A DNA stretch of 64,000 nt. It comes from Arachnopeziza araneosa (taxonomy: Eukaryota > Ascomycota > Leotiomycetes > Helotiales > Arachnopezizaceae). The DNA is taken from NCBI GenBank assembly GCA_003988855.1, contig QYAI01000193.1, positions 1-64,000 of the forward strand, read 5' to 3'. Within the stretch, counting starts at the first letter, position 1. Every line of letters begins with the position of its first letter. Shown piece after piece: positions 1-11,600 of the stretch. Made by a program: the position numbers and the translations under genes. The notes beneath the pieces are model-generated. The model was not told the DNA's origin. It saw only the letters and a list, made by a program, of their open reading frames with translations, and searched no databases.

Positions 1-110
1 CTTTGCTCTGGTTGTTCTTCCGAAATATACTATCGAGAGCTAGCTGAGGGCCAACGGGATTCTTATTTTATTGGCTGCTCCTCTGCCCCTCGTACACTAT
101 ACTTGACAGA
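1..110. repeat. Edge of a dispersed repeat (copy 1)
   Basis: A stretch of about 90 nt, including GTTGTTCTTCCGAAATATAC and GATTCTTATTTTATTGGCTG, recurs in the same orientation at 42697-42787 with scattered substitutions. The window starts inside this copy, so its full extent is unknown. The second copy lies downstream of a CTATAAAGG box, which would suit the end of an LTR retroelement, but neither TG..CA ends nor coding sequence is visible here. Confidence 0.7.
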
Positions 111-292
111 AGCTAGTAATCAGCAAAGCGGCAATCCTGACCATGATAAAATTCGTCAACGTTGGATTAGACTACTAGCAGCTTAGGGCAACTCTAGTTT
201 AATATTCACGGTTTACTAATGACCGACTTGTACAGACGCAGGCCGACGGCCGAAAACCCAGAGTAGCTAATTAACGAAGTGATAAATGCAGT

Positions 293-352
293 TAAGTCCG
301 TGCACCCCCATTTGGATCACCCCCCTATTTGGATCACCCAAAAATAAGCGAA
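293..352 (+). repeat. Left terminal inverted repeat
   Basis: This is the left TIR of the element at 293-1525. The outer 25 nt are identical to the right end. A short internal duplication of TATTTGGATCACCC follows. Confidence 0.8.
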
Positions 353-1465
353 CCCATACTACTAAATTAATTATAATATAATCTATTGTAAAGTCAGAAA
401 GACTAGCTATAACTTCATCTTCTATAATAATCGAAGCTTTTTTAGTTGCAATTTACACTTGATAAATTGCTTCGATATCGGCAAACTTCGAATTTAAACT
501 AGTCTTAACTTTCTTTCTTTTCTACAGCTTAGCCTTTTCTAATTAGGCTTCTAAAGACTGTATTTTCAGCTTATAGCTAGCTAAAATACTTTCTTGCTTC
601 TCGAATCTTTTTATAATCTTCCGAAATAGAAGCCTTTGTGTTAGAAAATGAGAGTCTTGCTGCTGCTTGTAACGGCACGGGTTCGAATATGGCTAGTCGA
701 GAGGTATATGGGAGTGCGTTGATAGTCTGAGTATATTCGGACCTATAGGCTAGCTACGAAGGAAAAGAAGAATATGAGGAAAGAAAACTACACGAGTGAG
801 GTGTGCATTATGTACAGCAGACTCCTCTCCGCTCCTAGTCCGAATCGACTCTGAACCTACCCCTTATTATCCACACCTCGGAAATGAGGTTCTGTTCGCC
901 CGTACCGTCTACACATGACATTTGCAACACGTGGCATTCTGCTCATCAAAAAAACCAAGCTCGAATTATTAGAATTGTAGCTTTATTAACACGAGCAAAG
1001 TCGATATTTCGGAACTTCTTAGTCTTTAAAGCTAGATTGCAGTGTAAAAAAGGTTGCATCTATTTCTTTTCCAGCGGTTCATAGTCTTCCTTAAGAACTA
1101 AGAGCCTCTGATCAAATTCTCGAATTTGGCTATAAGTTAATAGAATACTGAACGACTCCTAAGTAAGCACCTAACTAGAAAGGTAGCTTTCTTAAGCTCT
1201 TGATGGTCTTTGCTAGCTTTCTGCTGCAATAGAGTAAGTTTCTTTGCTTTGGATTCGATTTCGGAGTAACAAGAAGTGTACTTCCTATTCTTTAGCAGCT
1301 GCTCTAATAGACTTGCTACTTGCAACATCCTAAGCAGCTAAAAGCAAGTCGTCTTCTATTTATCGAGCTATGAATAGCTTGAGGTGCAATATCTTGAATT
1401 TAAAGCAATTCGAATTGAAATTAAATTTAATAATGAATAAAATGTAGAGTGGCGGTCTGCAAATT

Positions 1466-1525
1466 CGCTTATTTTTAAATTGGGGGGGGGGGGGGGGGGA
1501 ATCCAAATGGGGGTGCACGGACTTA
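1466..1525 (-). repeat. Right terminal inverted repeat with poly-G tract
   Basis: This is the right TIR of the element at 293-1525. It contains an uninterrupted run of 18 G (1482-1499) where the left end has C-rich but mixed sequence, so the tract probably expanded by slippage. Confidence 0.75.
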
Positions 1526-1865
1526 TAGCGAGGTTGTAAATCAACGGGAAAGTACCAATATGAGACGCTTGTCTTACTGCTAAACGTGTGGTCAATATTT
1601 TCGTCAATACAGTTGGGCACTTGATCCTCGGATAGGTTTTTGTGATCCCAGCCGGACATGAGCAGCACTGGTCAGTACTTGCTATCGACATAGTAATGCA
1701 AGAATTCCAATATTACGATTCGATACCTGGGTAGAATAGGCAACCACTCGGTAGAGCAGTTGCAGCTTGGATTTGGGACCTGATTATTTAAATTTACGAG
1801 GTCAAGCCTTCAGTCTCCCCATATCTTAGTTCGGTGTATTGTTTTTGAGGTTTAGATATCCTCGA

Positions 1866-2205
1866 TTGTCGTGCCTGAGAATCGACAACCGCATCAAGAT
1901 TGGCAGCTTGTTTTGATACTTCATTGTTGTACCTTGAAATCGACAACTGTACTAAATTTAGCAGCTTATTTTAGTCCTAGATTGTCATACTTCAGAATTA
2001 ACAACTACATTAAATTAGTAGCTTATTCTAATTTTTCATTGTTGTACTTTAAAATCGACAATTGCACTAAAATTAGCGGCATGTTTTGATTCCTTATTAT
2101 TGTACTTTAGAATTTACAACCGTACTAAACTTAGCAGCTTGTTTAATACTTTATTGTTGTACTTTAATATCGACAGTCTTACTAAATTAGCAGCTATCTT
2201 ACCTA
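1866..2205. repeat. 58-bp minisatellite, about six units
   Basis: The element ATCGACAAC (with variants ATTAACAAC and ATTTACAAC), followed by ACTAAATTTAGCAGCTT and then ATTGTTGTACTTT, returns at about 1881, 1939, 1997, 2054, 2112 and 2169. That is a period of 57-58 bp. Units are diverged by substitutions and 1-2 nt indels. No coding potential is shared between units. Confidence 0.85.
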
Positions 2206-3823
2206 CACTGTCATTATGTAGACTACTCTCGTTCATGATCTGAAGCTGAGAGATCTTGAATACTGAAGCACGGCTTGAAGATTAAAATGCTAGTGAAATT
2301 TCAAACCATCCATAAACAGAGTAAACTGCCACGAACATCGTAAAAAGGCAAACCATCTGTATGCCAGCTACAGATGTCAGGTGAGGAGAAAAGTCGGTGA
2401 ACTGAGGTAAATCATCCCATGAGACCAGTGCGAGCCCATGTAGATGCCGATGACAAAATCCAATTGTGATCCACCGCTCTAGTAAGATGCTGCCTTGCAC
2501 TATGGTACCAGATCGATATTGGCGCGGGCTCCAGACCTGGCTTCGCGGTACCCATGATGCGCAGAAGCTGTATCGAGGGTTGTAAGCAGAGGAAAGAAGA
2601 GTTGATGAGATTGCAAAAACTGGAGGCTCATAACTTGCTTGGGTTGAGTGAGGTGGGTGAGGTTAGCGAGGGCGTGAGATCGTTGGTTGATTCTTGCAAG
2701 ATCGACTTTTCGTAGACCAGCATCGGTTAATGAATACCGGACTTGCTCTACTGGCGAGATCCCACAGCAAGCGACCCAATCCCTTTAGAAGAATAAAAGC
2801 AACCGGAAGCCACAAATATTTTCCTCGAATCTTTACTCATTACCCATTCTCGTTTTGTTTACCATAGCCGAATTTGAATCAGGGGTAAGTACCAAATCTA
2901 CGCCAAGTATGGTATCTTTGAGGGCACCAAATTATATTCATCCACAGAACATTTCAAGGCTGTGAACAAATGCTGCCCTCTGAGACTTTTGATTTTGAGT
3001 AGATTTTGAGCAGTGCAGAATATAACTCAAGATAAATCACAGGAAGAGGACACATCGAGTCAAAACCGCATTCAATTAGGGCTTGGTTTAACTTAGATTT
3101 GCAACGAAGGATAATAGCGAGTTGAATCAAGTAATCTCATGCACATACTTATGCATGACCTGTAAAATAACGATTTTGAAATAAGTATTTACTGAATGTA
3201 TATGTAAGGATTAAAGAAGACAATAGAAAGCTTGCCGTGAATCACTTTCACCGCTATCATTTCATTTTGGTACTGTCAAATCTCCCCCCTAAGCCTCAAA
3301 GTTCTCTTCGGATCTCTTGTGCTTCCGGGAGGGACACAAGCCATTAACTTGATAGAATATGGCTGCAATGGCTCAGATAGTTTCTCTCGGGGGTTGCGTT
3401 TTGTCCCAGCAATAAGATTCCAGTCCTTATCGATGCCAGCACAGCCGTGGCGACTCAAAGTAGTCAGGTCGTCATCCATGGTTAAAAGGCCACAATATTG
3501 TGAACTCTCTCGAGTCAATATGCATGGCCACTAGAGTTCACAAATTGACGAAAGCAGCCGTCTCCATAAAGTCGGTTCGTGGTATCAACAATGGCGGAGG
3601 GGAAGAGTCAGTTTGATAACGCTGCAACAAATTTGATATATTGAAAAGATAACTACTTCTAGCTACGAATTTCACATTCAATTTTCAACTATAAGAGAGT
3701 TTCTGAAGCCGATATACGTTTCTAGTTGCAATTCATCTTTCCTGATGAGTCTCTGCTTTACACACCTCCCTCCATCCCAAGTCCAAGAGCTTAAATGTCA
3801 AAATGATATTGCTTTCTAAGCTA
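2206..3823. other. No recognisable gene
   Basis: Only short open stretches occur on either strand. One at 2282-2500 (minus) ends in a hydrophobic segment and might be an exon relic, and 3276-3518 (minus) is also open. Neither has a recognisable motif or splice partners. Confidence 0.5.
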
Positions 3824-5328
3824 TCAAAATGACCATCTTCTCGCACTGCTTCGCTCTGCAGGTAGCAGCACAGGTTCACATGAAACTTCCGTCTGCAGGA
3901 GCAGGTTCTCCAGCTTGAAGTCTTCTCCAGTCGACTTACCCCTCTTCTTCAACCCAGGAGCGACGACAAACTGAACCTGCTTACTCTTTATTTGAGGCTT
4001 CTCTCCCACCTCCAAGACCATCGAGGAATCATTAAATTCACCATCCTCGAACACCCATGTTACTCGGGCCACCTGTTTGCTGATTTCCTTGTCCAAGATG
4101 ATCGCATCGTCCAGGATGCCCAGGATTCCCTGCTGGAACCCTTCATCTAAGTGACGTGTAAAATGCTCAATTGCGTCGCAAATGTCCTCACATATATCTT
4201 GCTTTTGGTGTTCAAGTTTCTTGTATGCGCTGCCTCCTTCGTTTAAGTCGATGGCATCCAGAAGCAAGTTGGTTGTTGTGGCGCTCCAAGTCTGAAACTT
4301 CCGTTCTGCCTCAGGGTCTGGACGAAGTTCTTGCGAGCCGCGCCCTGAAATATATGGTTAATACATTTTGTGCCAATTCGATTTTTCGGAGAAAATGGAA
4401 CATAAAGCAGTTACAAGTGACCATATTGTGGCAATAGATGGTTAACTTACTCGGTCTTAGCACTTTGCAGAGATCATACGCATCTTTCTTGGCTGGCCCA
4501 GCCCATAGGAAATGGTTGAATATAGTATCATCAAGAACTCGCCACAAAAAACCTTGTACTATATTGGGGCACCTCTTTGGTGAAAGAACCAATTCTTCGT
4601 AAGCTGTTGAGCCTAGAGTCATTAGTTTGATGTAGATGTCCGAGAATTCTGAGGCTTTTGGTTTATCAAATTTCTTGATCTCGCCCTCGAAGTACTGGGT
4701 AGCAAAGTTACGGACGCTGTACCTCAAAGAACGGGTCTTTTCGATAAGGTATTGATCTGTGACTGTGTAGAATCCCTGATCCTTGCTTCAGATCTTATTC
4801 AATTCGCCAGCCACTCTCTTCCAGCGCCTTGTCATCTCAGCCAAGTCGGAATTTCTCTTGGCAAGTTCAGAACTCCTCTCCGCCAACTCGGATGTCTTTT
4901 CGAACAGTTCATACTCTAGCTTCTTAAGTTGTGAGCGCCCGTCTTCCAAGTCATTTTTAAGCTGCACAGCTGGAATGCACTACGATGTCTAAGTCGCCAC
5001 GCTCGTCCGTGTACCCGAGCTCATCAGCTCCTCGTGTAACTTGAGTCAGAGAATCATGATTTCTGTCTGCGGAAGATTCATGTGGGTAATGTGTGTGCAC
5101 AGGTCTTGAAACAGACCCAAGTCCTTTTCGAGGCGATGTCGAGCGTTCTGATCTGCTTGAGCAAGTACCGTTTTGGCCTATAGGATGATCATACGTAGAT
5201 CTCGATATATTTGAAATTCGCGATTGAGGTTGACGTCCTGATAAAGTTCGACTCTTTTCCTCAATCAGGTCATCTCCATTTAGATCATATGACCTGTCCT
5301 GCAGTTGGTCGGATGGAAAAGGTTGCAT
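3824..5328 (-). pseudogene. Fungal coiled-coil protein of unknown function, one in-frame stop
   Basis: Three exons fit one frame: 5328-4984, 4922-4451 and 4344-3824. The second intron has clear borders (GTAAGT donor at 4450, ATTTCAG acceptor); the first is inferred from phase and a CTCAC branch site. Total length is 446 codons, divisible by three. The N-terminus (about residues 1-115) is polar and disordered. Residues about 116-160 form an E/K/L-rich coiled coil with repeated SSELA-type heptads. The C-terminal half has the pattern RYSVRNFATQYF followed by LWRVLDDTIFNHFLWAG, which I recognise from uncharacterised ascomycete proteins. Codon 160 is TGA (4788-4790), between coiled coil and domain, with the frame continuing directly after it. 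This could be a recent nonsense mutation, readthrough or a sequence error. I know of no function. Confidence 0.7.
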
Positions 5329-6445
5329 TTTACTTGGACTCTTGACTGATTAGTAGACTATGTTCGTCATATCAGGGGTATATACTTACAACGCGGTCAG
5401 AGAAATTACCTTCGATATCAAAGCGACAGGGAATTGAGGTGGAATGGATTGTATCTGCGCTAGGAAGATTGTAGAGGACACGGGTGTCTCGAAAAACGAA
5501 TATTGTAAGTAAAGCCTCATTCAGCGTCGTGGCCAACCCCACTTCTAGTATTTCAGCTGAGAAGCATAATTTTCTATAGCAAGAAGGCTGTGCTGCGTCT
5601 CATTGTAAGCCACTTTTTTGCTTGCAGCAGCCGAAATAGAGCACAGCCAAGGCTGGACAATAAAGGAATGATGCCTAGAAGTTTCTATAAGAAAATCGAT
5701 GATTGCGGATGCATGGCGTTCTGTTTTCAGTCACCGAGTATAGTTCTCGAGTGATGAAATTTCTCTACGCCTGACAGGAGCTGAAAAGTGGCTTTTGTCA
5801 ACGAAAACACATTGTTTCGGCTAGCATATAATGAGAAACAGGCGCCACTGAGACTTCTCGAGCGCTCTGGAAAAGCCAAAAAAAAAAATCCATAGGGACC
5901 GCGACATAATGCATCTTTGAAATTGTGATAGAGGCTTCAACGTAGTCCAATCATCCTCAGTTTTCGCAAGCATTTACATCACCCGGCTTAGGGTCAGATG
6001 CAAGTCACTCAGCCGAATAGGAGTCATAGTAAAACGTATGGTGCTCTCCAAAATAAGCTCTGGCTGCGCCTTCGAAATGGTTACTTATCGCGCTCTCCAA
6101 AACGAGGCTCTGGCTTCGCCTTTCAAAAATATAATCCTCTTAACTAAAGCCTTCCGTCCATCCTCTAGAAAGCGGTCATTTTCCTCAAACAACTGCGTCT
6201 GCAGCACGGCTCATGAATATATTGATACCATAGCAGCAAAAATAAAGAGCGCAGGACTACGTCAGATATGGATAATGCTGGTAAGAGCTTAGCTCTTGTT
6301 CTCATCAAACTTTCCTCTAGCTACTCAGCTTGCTCCGTTTTCTTGCATCTTTATATTCAAGAATCCAACTGATTGCATTTTACTTGCAGCTGCAGAAATG
6401 TTTGCTCGGATGAATTTTGATTCGGAAAATTAGTGGGAAAAGGAC
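5329..6445. other. Intergenic, short direct duplication only
   Basis: No gene is seen. A unit of about 48 nt starting GTGCTCTCCAAAATAAGCTC near 6040 is repeated at about 6090 as GCGCTCTCCAAAACGAGGCTC, both followed by TCTGGCT(G/T)CGCCTT. The rest may serve as promoter of the Hsp70-like gene that starts at 6446. Confidence 0.5.
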
Positions 6446-8650
6446 ATGAACACCGTGCTGGTCATCGGAATAGATTTTGGCACAACGTTAGTCACTCGCC
6501 AAAACATCTCGCTACACCACTAAATTGTGCTTAGATTTTCAGGGGTTGCATGGGCGACTACCGAAGATTTCGATGCCGAAAAAATTAATGTGATTACAAG
6601 CTGGCCAGGGTACGGCAGGGAAGAGGGAAAAGCACCAACGGAGCTTTTCTATGAGAATGATCAAGTAATGTGGGGATATGAAATCCCCGTCGATGCTGCT
6701 CCTATCTCATGGTTCAAGCTGCTTCTCCTTAAGGACGCTGATCTTGACGAAGAATTGAGATCTTCCGAGTTCTTGCTTAGAGGTCGAAAGATGTTGAGGG
6801 AGAATGGTAAGACTGCTATTGACTTGATCGCAGACTATCTCAGAGCACTCTGGACACATCTTCTAGAAACAATCCAAAAAGCCCGTGGTGAGTCCGTGGT
6901 TGATGCACTACCCTTCCACGTTGTCATCACAGTACCCGCCATCTGGAAAGGATATGCTCGAGAAGGTATGGAAAAGGCGGCAAAGATGTCTGGCATCCTG
7001 GATGGGCGGGATGCTGGGGAAACTACTTTAACGTTCGCTCCTGAGCCTGAAGCCGCAGCTCTGTCCACCCTTTCCGAGCCTGGCCGTAAGCCCAAGGTAG
7101 GAAATATTACCGTGCCTCTTAGCTTCATCAACTGATATTCTTAAGACTGGCGACGTATATGTAATTTGTGATGCTGGAGGTGGAACGGTTGTAAGTCTGA
7201 CCCTTGAATGTGTTGGCCTGTATCGAAAGCATTAACAAGGAAGGATCTCATTACTTACGAGATTGACTCTTCGAAAAAACCAATCTCGATGCATGAGGCG
7301 GTTGAAGGAACAGGTAGGCACTCTTAGAAGTAGTGTAAAAATCGGTACGAAAATGAGGCTAAAAGACTTAACAGGCGGCCTTTGTGGCGGCATTTTCATT
7401 GACCAGGCTTTTGAAGACATGTGCAGGAACCGACTTGGTAGAAAGTGGGATCGTCTAAGCAAAGCCGGAATCAAACAGATTATGAAGAATGAATGGGAGG
7501 CAGGCGCCAAACCAGAATTCAAGCCTTCGAACACTAAAGATTACATCGTGGCAATTCCCGCCGAAGCCTTTGGCAAGGAAAGCCTGAATGATGCTTCAAG
7601 AGAACCGGTTATTAAAAACGGGAGAATCCACTTCAAGAGGTGAATCTTCATCTTAAAGCCATTAGTCGTGAGAAGCTGACCTAGGAGAACAGCTCACATA
7701 TCCAAAAGGCATTTTCTCAGTCGTTTTCTGACATTGAAAAACTTATCAACAAACAAATCGATAGAGCTCGAAGTCAAGGATAATCTGCGACAGTAAAATA
7801 CACCTTCATATTCATTAAAGATAAATGCTAATGATTTTTAAGGGCATCATCCTTGTCGGAGGACTGGGTGGAAGCCCATACCTCTATGAGGTGCTGAAGG
7901 CAAAATATGGAAAAGCTGGCATCGACATTCTACAATCAACTGGAATGGGCCCGTAAGTGGTTTTACGATTGGACCTATAACTAACATATCCATTTCTTGT
8001 ACATAAAAGATTGATTAAATAATTACAGAAGGACTGCCATCTGCAAAGGCGCTGTGTACAAAGGTTTCATGGAGGGTGCAGGTGGTAACATTGATCCAGA
8101 CCCTCTCAATAAGATAGCCGTCACCTCAATAGTATCAAGACTAAGCTTAGGCATCTCCTTTCAAGAAACATTCGTAGAAGGAAAACATCTTCCAGCTGAT
8201 AAACAATGGAGTGACGACGAATGCGAGTGGCAAGCTCACAACCAGATGGATTGGTATCTCAAGCGAGTTTGCCTTCCCCTCCTTGCAAGGATTTCAATAA
8301 ATTGTTTCTAGGGAGAGAATGTTTCAAAGAAGAATCCCGTGCGAAACTCCTACTATAGAACCTACAGAAACGACTTTGGTGGATCTGCTTCGATGTCTCT
8401 GCTGCAATGTGACGAGTTGAGCCCACCAGCTCGCAAGACTACCGATGTGAAGAAACTGTGTACGATAGACTTCACAGTTGATATACCCTACCGCAAGCTG
8501 CCAGACTTCATAAACCCGAATGGAGAAGTGCTGAAACGCTTGTATTTTGAGATTGAGATGACTCCATCAGGGGCATCTTTGGATTTTGCCGTCTTGATTG
8601 ATGGGAAACGACAAGGGGCGCAGAATGTCGCTGTCAATTTTTCACTATAG
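6446..8650 (+). pseudogene. Hsp70-like ATPase, nine exons, one in-frame TAA
   Basis: Exons: 6446-6486, 6535-7096, 7146-7190, 7244-7313, 7375-7639, 7693-7792, 7843-7952, 8029-8266 and 8312-8650. All introns are GT-AG (45-76 nt), and the sum is 1770 nt, or 590 codons. The actin-like ATPase signatures are in order: phosphate-1 loop IGIDFGTTFSGVAWA split by intron 1, phosphate-2 DAGGGTVD split by intron 3, and adenosine motif GIILVGGLGGSPYLYEVL. The C-terminal part is the short, divergent tail of fungal Hsp70-like proteins (HSPA12-type group) rather than a canonical substrate-binding domain. Codon TAA at 7781-7783, in exon 6 (SQG-stop-SAT), interrupts an otherwise fully consistent frame just before the adenosine motif, so the product would lose part of the ATP pocket. 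No splice choice I tried avoids it. Confidence 0.8.
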
Positions 8651-11600
8651 TGATAGGTTGTTCAATTGATTTTTTGACTTTCAATATACTGTACAGCGTC
8701 GTAATGCTGAGAGGATAGGTTTATGAGTAAGGGAGCCAAGATAGAGTTCATTTCCGTATGAAAAGCATGCATTCAATATGAACCAAAGCACCAAAACCTT
8801 TTAGCACGAGACTGAACAGTATTGCCAGAAATAACCGAAAATTATAATGCTGCTGTTGAGATGAAAGTGATAGAAGTACAAGTTTGTAATTACCTGTGAA
8901 ACAGAAGTGCGTATGTTTAACTTGAGTGTGGACTATACAACTATCCCGTACGCACGATTGCATACACCGAGTTGAATGACACTGTGTGAATGCATCCCGA
9001 TATCGGAACAAATATGAGAGCATGGCAATTGGCAAAGGCTTTAACTCCAGCGACACGACCGACTCATGTGCTTGTCTATAATGCAATCAACAAAGATAGC
9101 AAGCACGACTTCGCAAATTTTGTATAATCAGAACTGACCAATTCAACACCCTTCTTGTTCTTGAACTATCATGTAGCTTAAAGACATCGTTTCAATCGAA
9201 ACTTCGATATATGTCGAGCGCAAGAAGGAAAGTGGTATGAAGCTTTTGGAGAAGGACAAGACTATCGTACTGAAATCGAGGGTTCTATGCAGATGGAATT
9301 TCGTGGCAAAACCTCCCTCGTACCGATATTTGCGTTTGCAGGTGGTGTGTATTTCGATGACGGATCTGTTTCTGTTTCGAGTATATCAAGACTATCATAC
9401 AAGCTGTAGTAGTGCGAGTCGAATGTCGAATATCGTACAGCGATATAGCGATGCGTGGTCTTCGTGAAATAGCCAAGTGTCTACGACCTTGAAAACAGAG
9501 CATTAGTCGTGATGTTGAAACCAAATTACGATGATAAATCAGCATCAGACTTGTATCTTACAGCCAGCAAACTTTCTGCTGCATTTACTTTGCATCATCA
9601 ATTCCAGGTTGACATTAGACTCCCCAAGCCACTAGAGGATCTCGTAATGTATAAAGTATTTCGGCTACTATGTAGGTGGATCTCGACATTGCATAACTCG
9701 CGGAAGTTGAAGAGAAGGAAGGTCGATATCGATTATAGTCATCCGACCGGGAATTTTATCCTGATAGATGCGGGTTATCGAAGAAGGAGAAGGTCTGCGA
9801 ATGAATGATGGTCTCTGGGGACACGAGGGTGGGATCTGCATATTGAAGACCAGCTCAAGACGCACCCGAGAGTTCTCAAGCGTTGATAAATGTTCTGCCA
9901 TCTTGAGAGGAGAGAGAATACTCATCTGCTGGTATGTAGATGAGATGAAGGTATCTGGTAGAGGAGAAGTAGGTGTAGATTTGACCGGGTCAAAACAATA
10001 GACGCGGAAGCGGAGGTTGACCTAGCGTGATCCAGAATGCCGGACGCTTGAGGGTAAGCTATCTTCTGAACCAAGCACTTCTTCGCCAGTAAGGTCCGAA
10101 GACTCGTCATTCTTTCATCTCCTTGGTGCTGGGAATTCCTCGAGTCCTACACGTCTCGACAAACCTTGATGATCTCAGGATTCTGATATCAGCCTCGCAG
10201 CAGGAAGGACATTGGAACAGCGAATCCTCGGGTTCGGCATCCGCCTCTGCCCTGGAAGCAATCTCGATCCGGGTTTCGCGCGACTGACGGACAACATGAG
10301 TGGACGGGACCCAGATATGCACGTTGTCACACTGCCCTGGCTTGAGAGCAACGTCTCGCATTTGACCAGGCTGAGGCTAGCGAGATGCAGAGTCGAGAGA
10401 GAGGTTGTATATCTGGACAAGTCGCTTTTCCGAAGCCATATCCATACTCCAAACCCTTCCGACGCGCTCAGGAGATGCAGATTGAGCACCAGAACACCTG
10501 CAGATTCAATTTCACGTTCGCTGGCACGTCAGACTGTCGCTGCAACTGGGGGCTTGAAGACAGAGCTTGAGCTGAGTAGTGACAGAAGGACCGTGTTCTC
10601 CCAGACTTGTGATAATGCTCTTGGCACGCCCTTTCTTCAGCAAATCCAACGTTCATTGATCGGGAAGGAAATTGCTCTTGGTGCTCCATGATGACTAGTC
10701 AACAGGGCTTTCGCTGAGACCCAAGAAGCAGAGATAAAGTTCAACAGAGAGGCGGAGTATCACAGTTATGATTGACTTCTGAAACGACATAATGAATGAG
10801 GTAGGAACTATCATATTTTGAGCCTGGCGCTCTCCAATCTTAGATTGTTTCCCAGACCAGACAAAGCTGGTTGCTTTTTCTATATTCAGCGCCTCATTCT
10901 GCTACTTTCAACTTTGGAAGTCACAGAACTTTGAGAGAGTCGGTGGATTGTTTAAATTCACAAGTATTTCGAAACCCGCCTGCCAAGCTATGTTGACGCT
11001 GCACATCGCCAGCATAGGAGCAATACTTCCTGACTGGATGACACCTGAAGCCATTTTTCATTTGATGGTGGTAATCATTCAACCATTCAGAATCAAATCA
11101 GCCCGTCCAATATGTTCTCTCCTCTTGATCCCAGCCTAGAGACATATTCTTGGATGGCGCATTGCGGAATCTTCAACCGCTCGGCTCCGTGTAATCTCGA
11201 GTTCTAATACGTGTCCAACACAGAGAAAGAGAGAGACGTTGATTCCGCTTTTGAACTTTACGAAGCCTTTTTGCTTATGTGTATCGTGTGTCTTGATAGT
11301 CTTTTCTCTGCAGCTTCGTTGGGAGTCTTAACTCGATGTCTCTGCTACTAGTAGGCTATCCAATCCAACTCTTCTCGTCATTCTCTTGTTTGTAATTCTT
11401 GCATATTCCAGTCTATTTCAATGTTGATGATCATCTCACAAGGCGAGTGCTCGAAGGCTGCGATAGGAAGTCTGCGCCAAGGGAGGAAGCGAGTAGGGGA
11501 TTCGAAGATGTGAGCGGTGTCAACAAGCTTTGTCCTAAACCATTCATTAGTCTCTTTGATTTTGATGGACTTGGACCGTAGCTGGAATACCTCAAACCTC

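Larger units (their letters stand above)
293..1525. mobile_element. Non-coding TIR DNA transposon remnant, Tc1/mariner-like
   Basis: The two ends are inverted copies. The outer 25 bp match exactly, beginning TAAGTCCGTGCACCCCCATT at 293 and, on the minus strand, at 1525. Similarity continues in looser form for about 60 bp to a shared AAAATAAGCGAA. If the outermost TA is the duplicated target, this fits a TA-targeting Tc1/mariner or pogo/Fot element. No intact transposase is present: the interior is AT-rich with many stops. A short minus-strand open stretch at 1137-1328 with a basic, coiled-coil-like composition could be a transposase C-terminal relic. An 18-nt G run (1482-1499) sits just inside the right TIR. 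The element is non-autonomous or degraded. Confidence 0.8.

Noticed and set aside
675..695. GGGTTCGAATATGG resembling a B box
   Set aside because: No matching A box or acceptor stem; inside the degraded TIR element.
4957..5328. Treating the first exon of the coiled-coil gene as a complete small gene
   Set aside because: Its stop lies in the inferred intron, and joining to the next exon makes the whole model divisible by three with a continuous coiled coil.
10107..10691. Overlapping frames on both strands around 10.1-10.7 kb
   Set aside because: Mutually exclusive frames of similar length, none with recognisable sequence.
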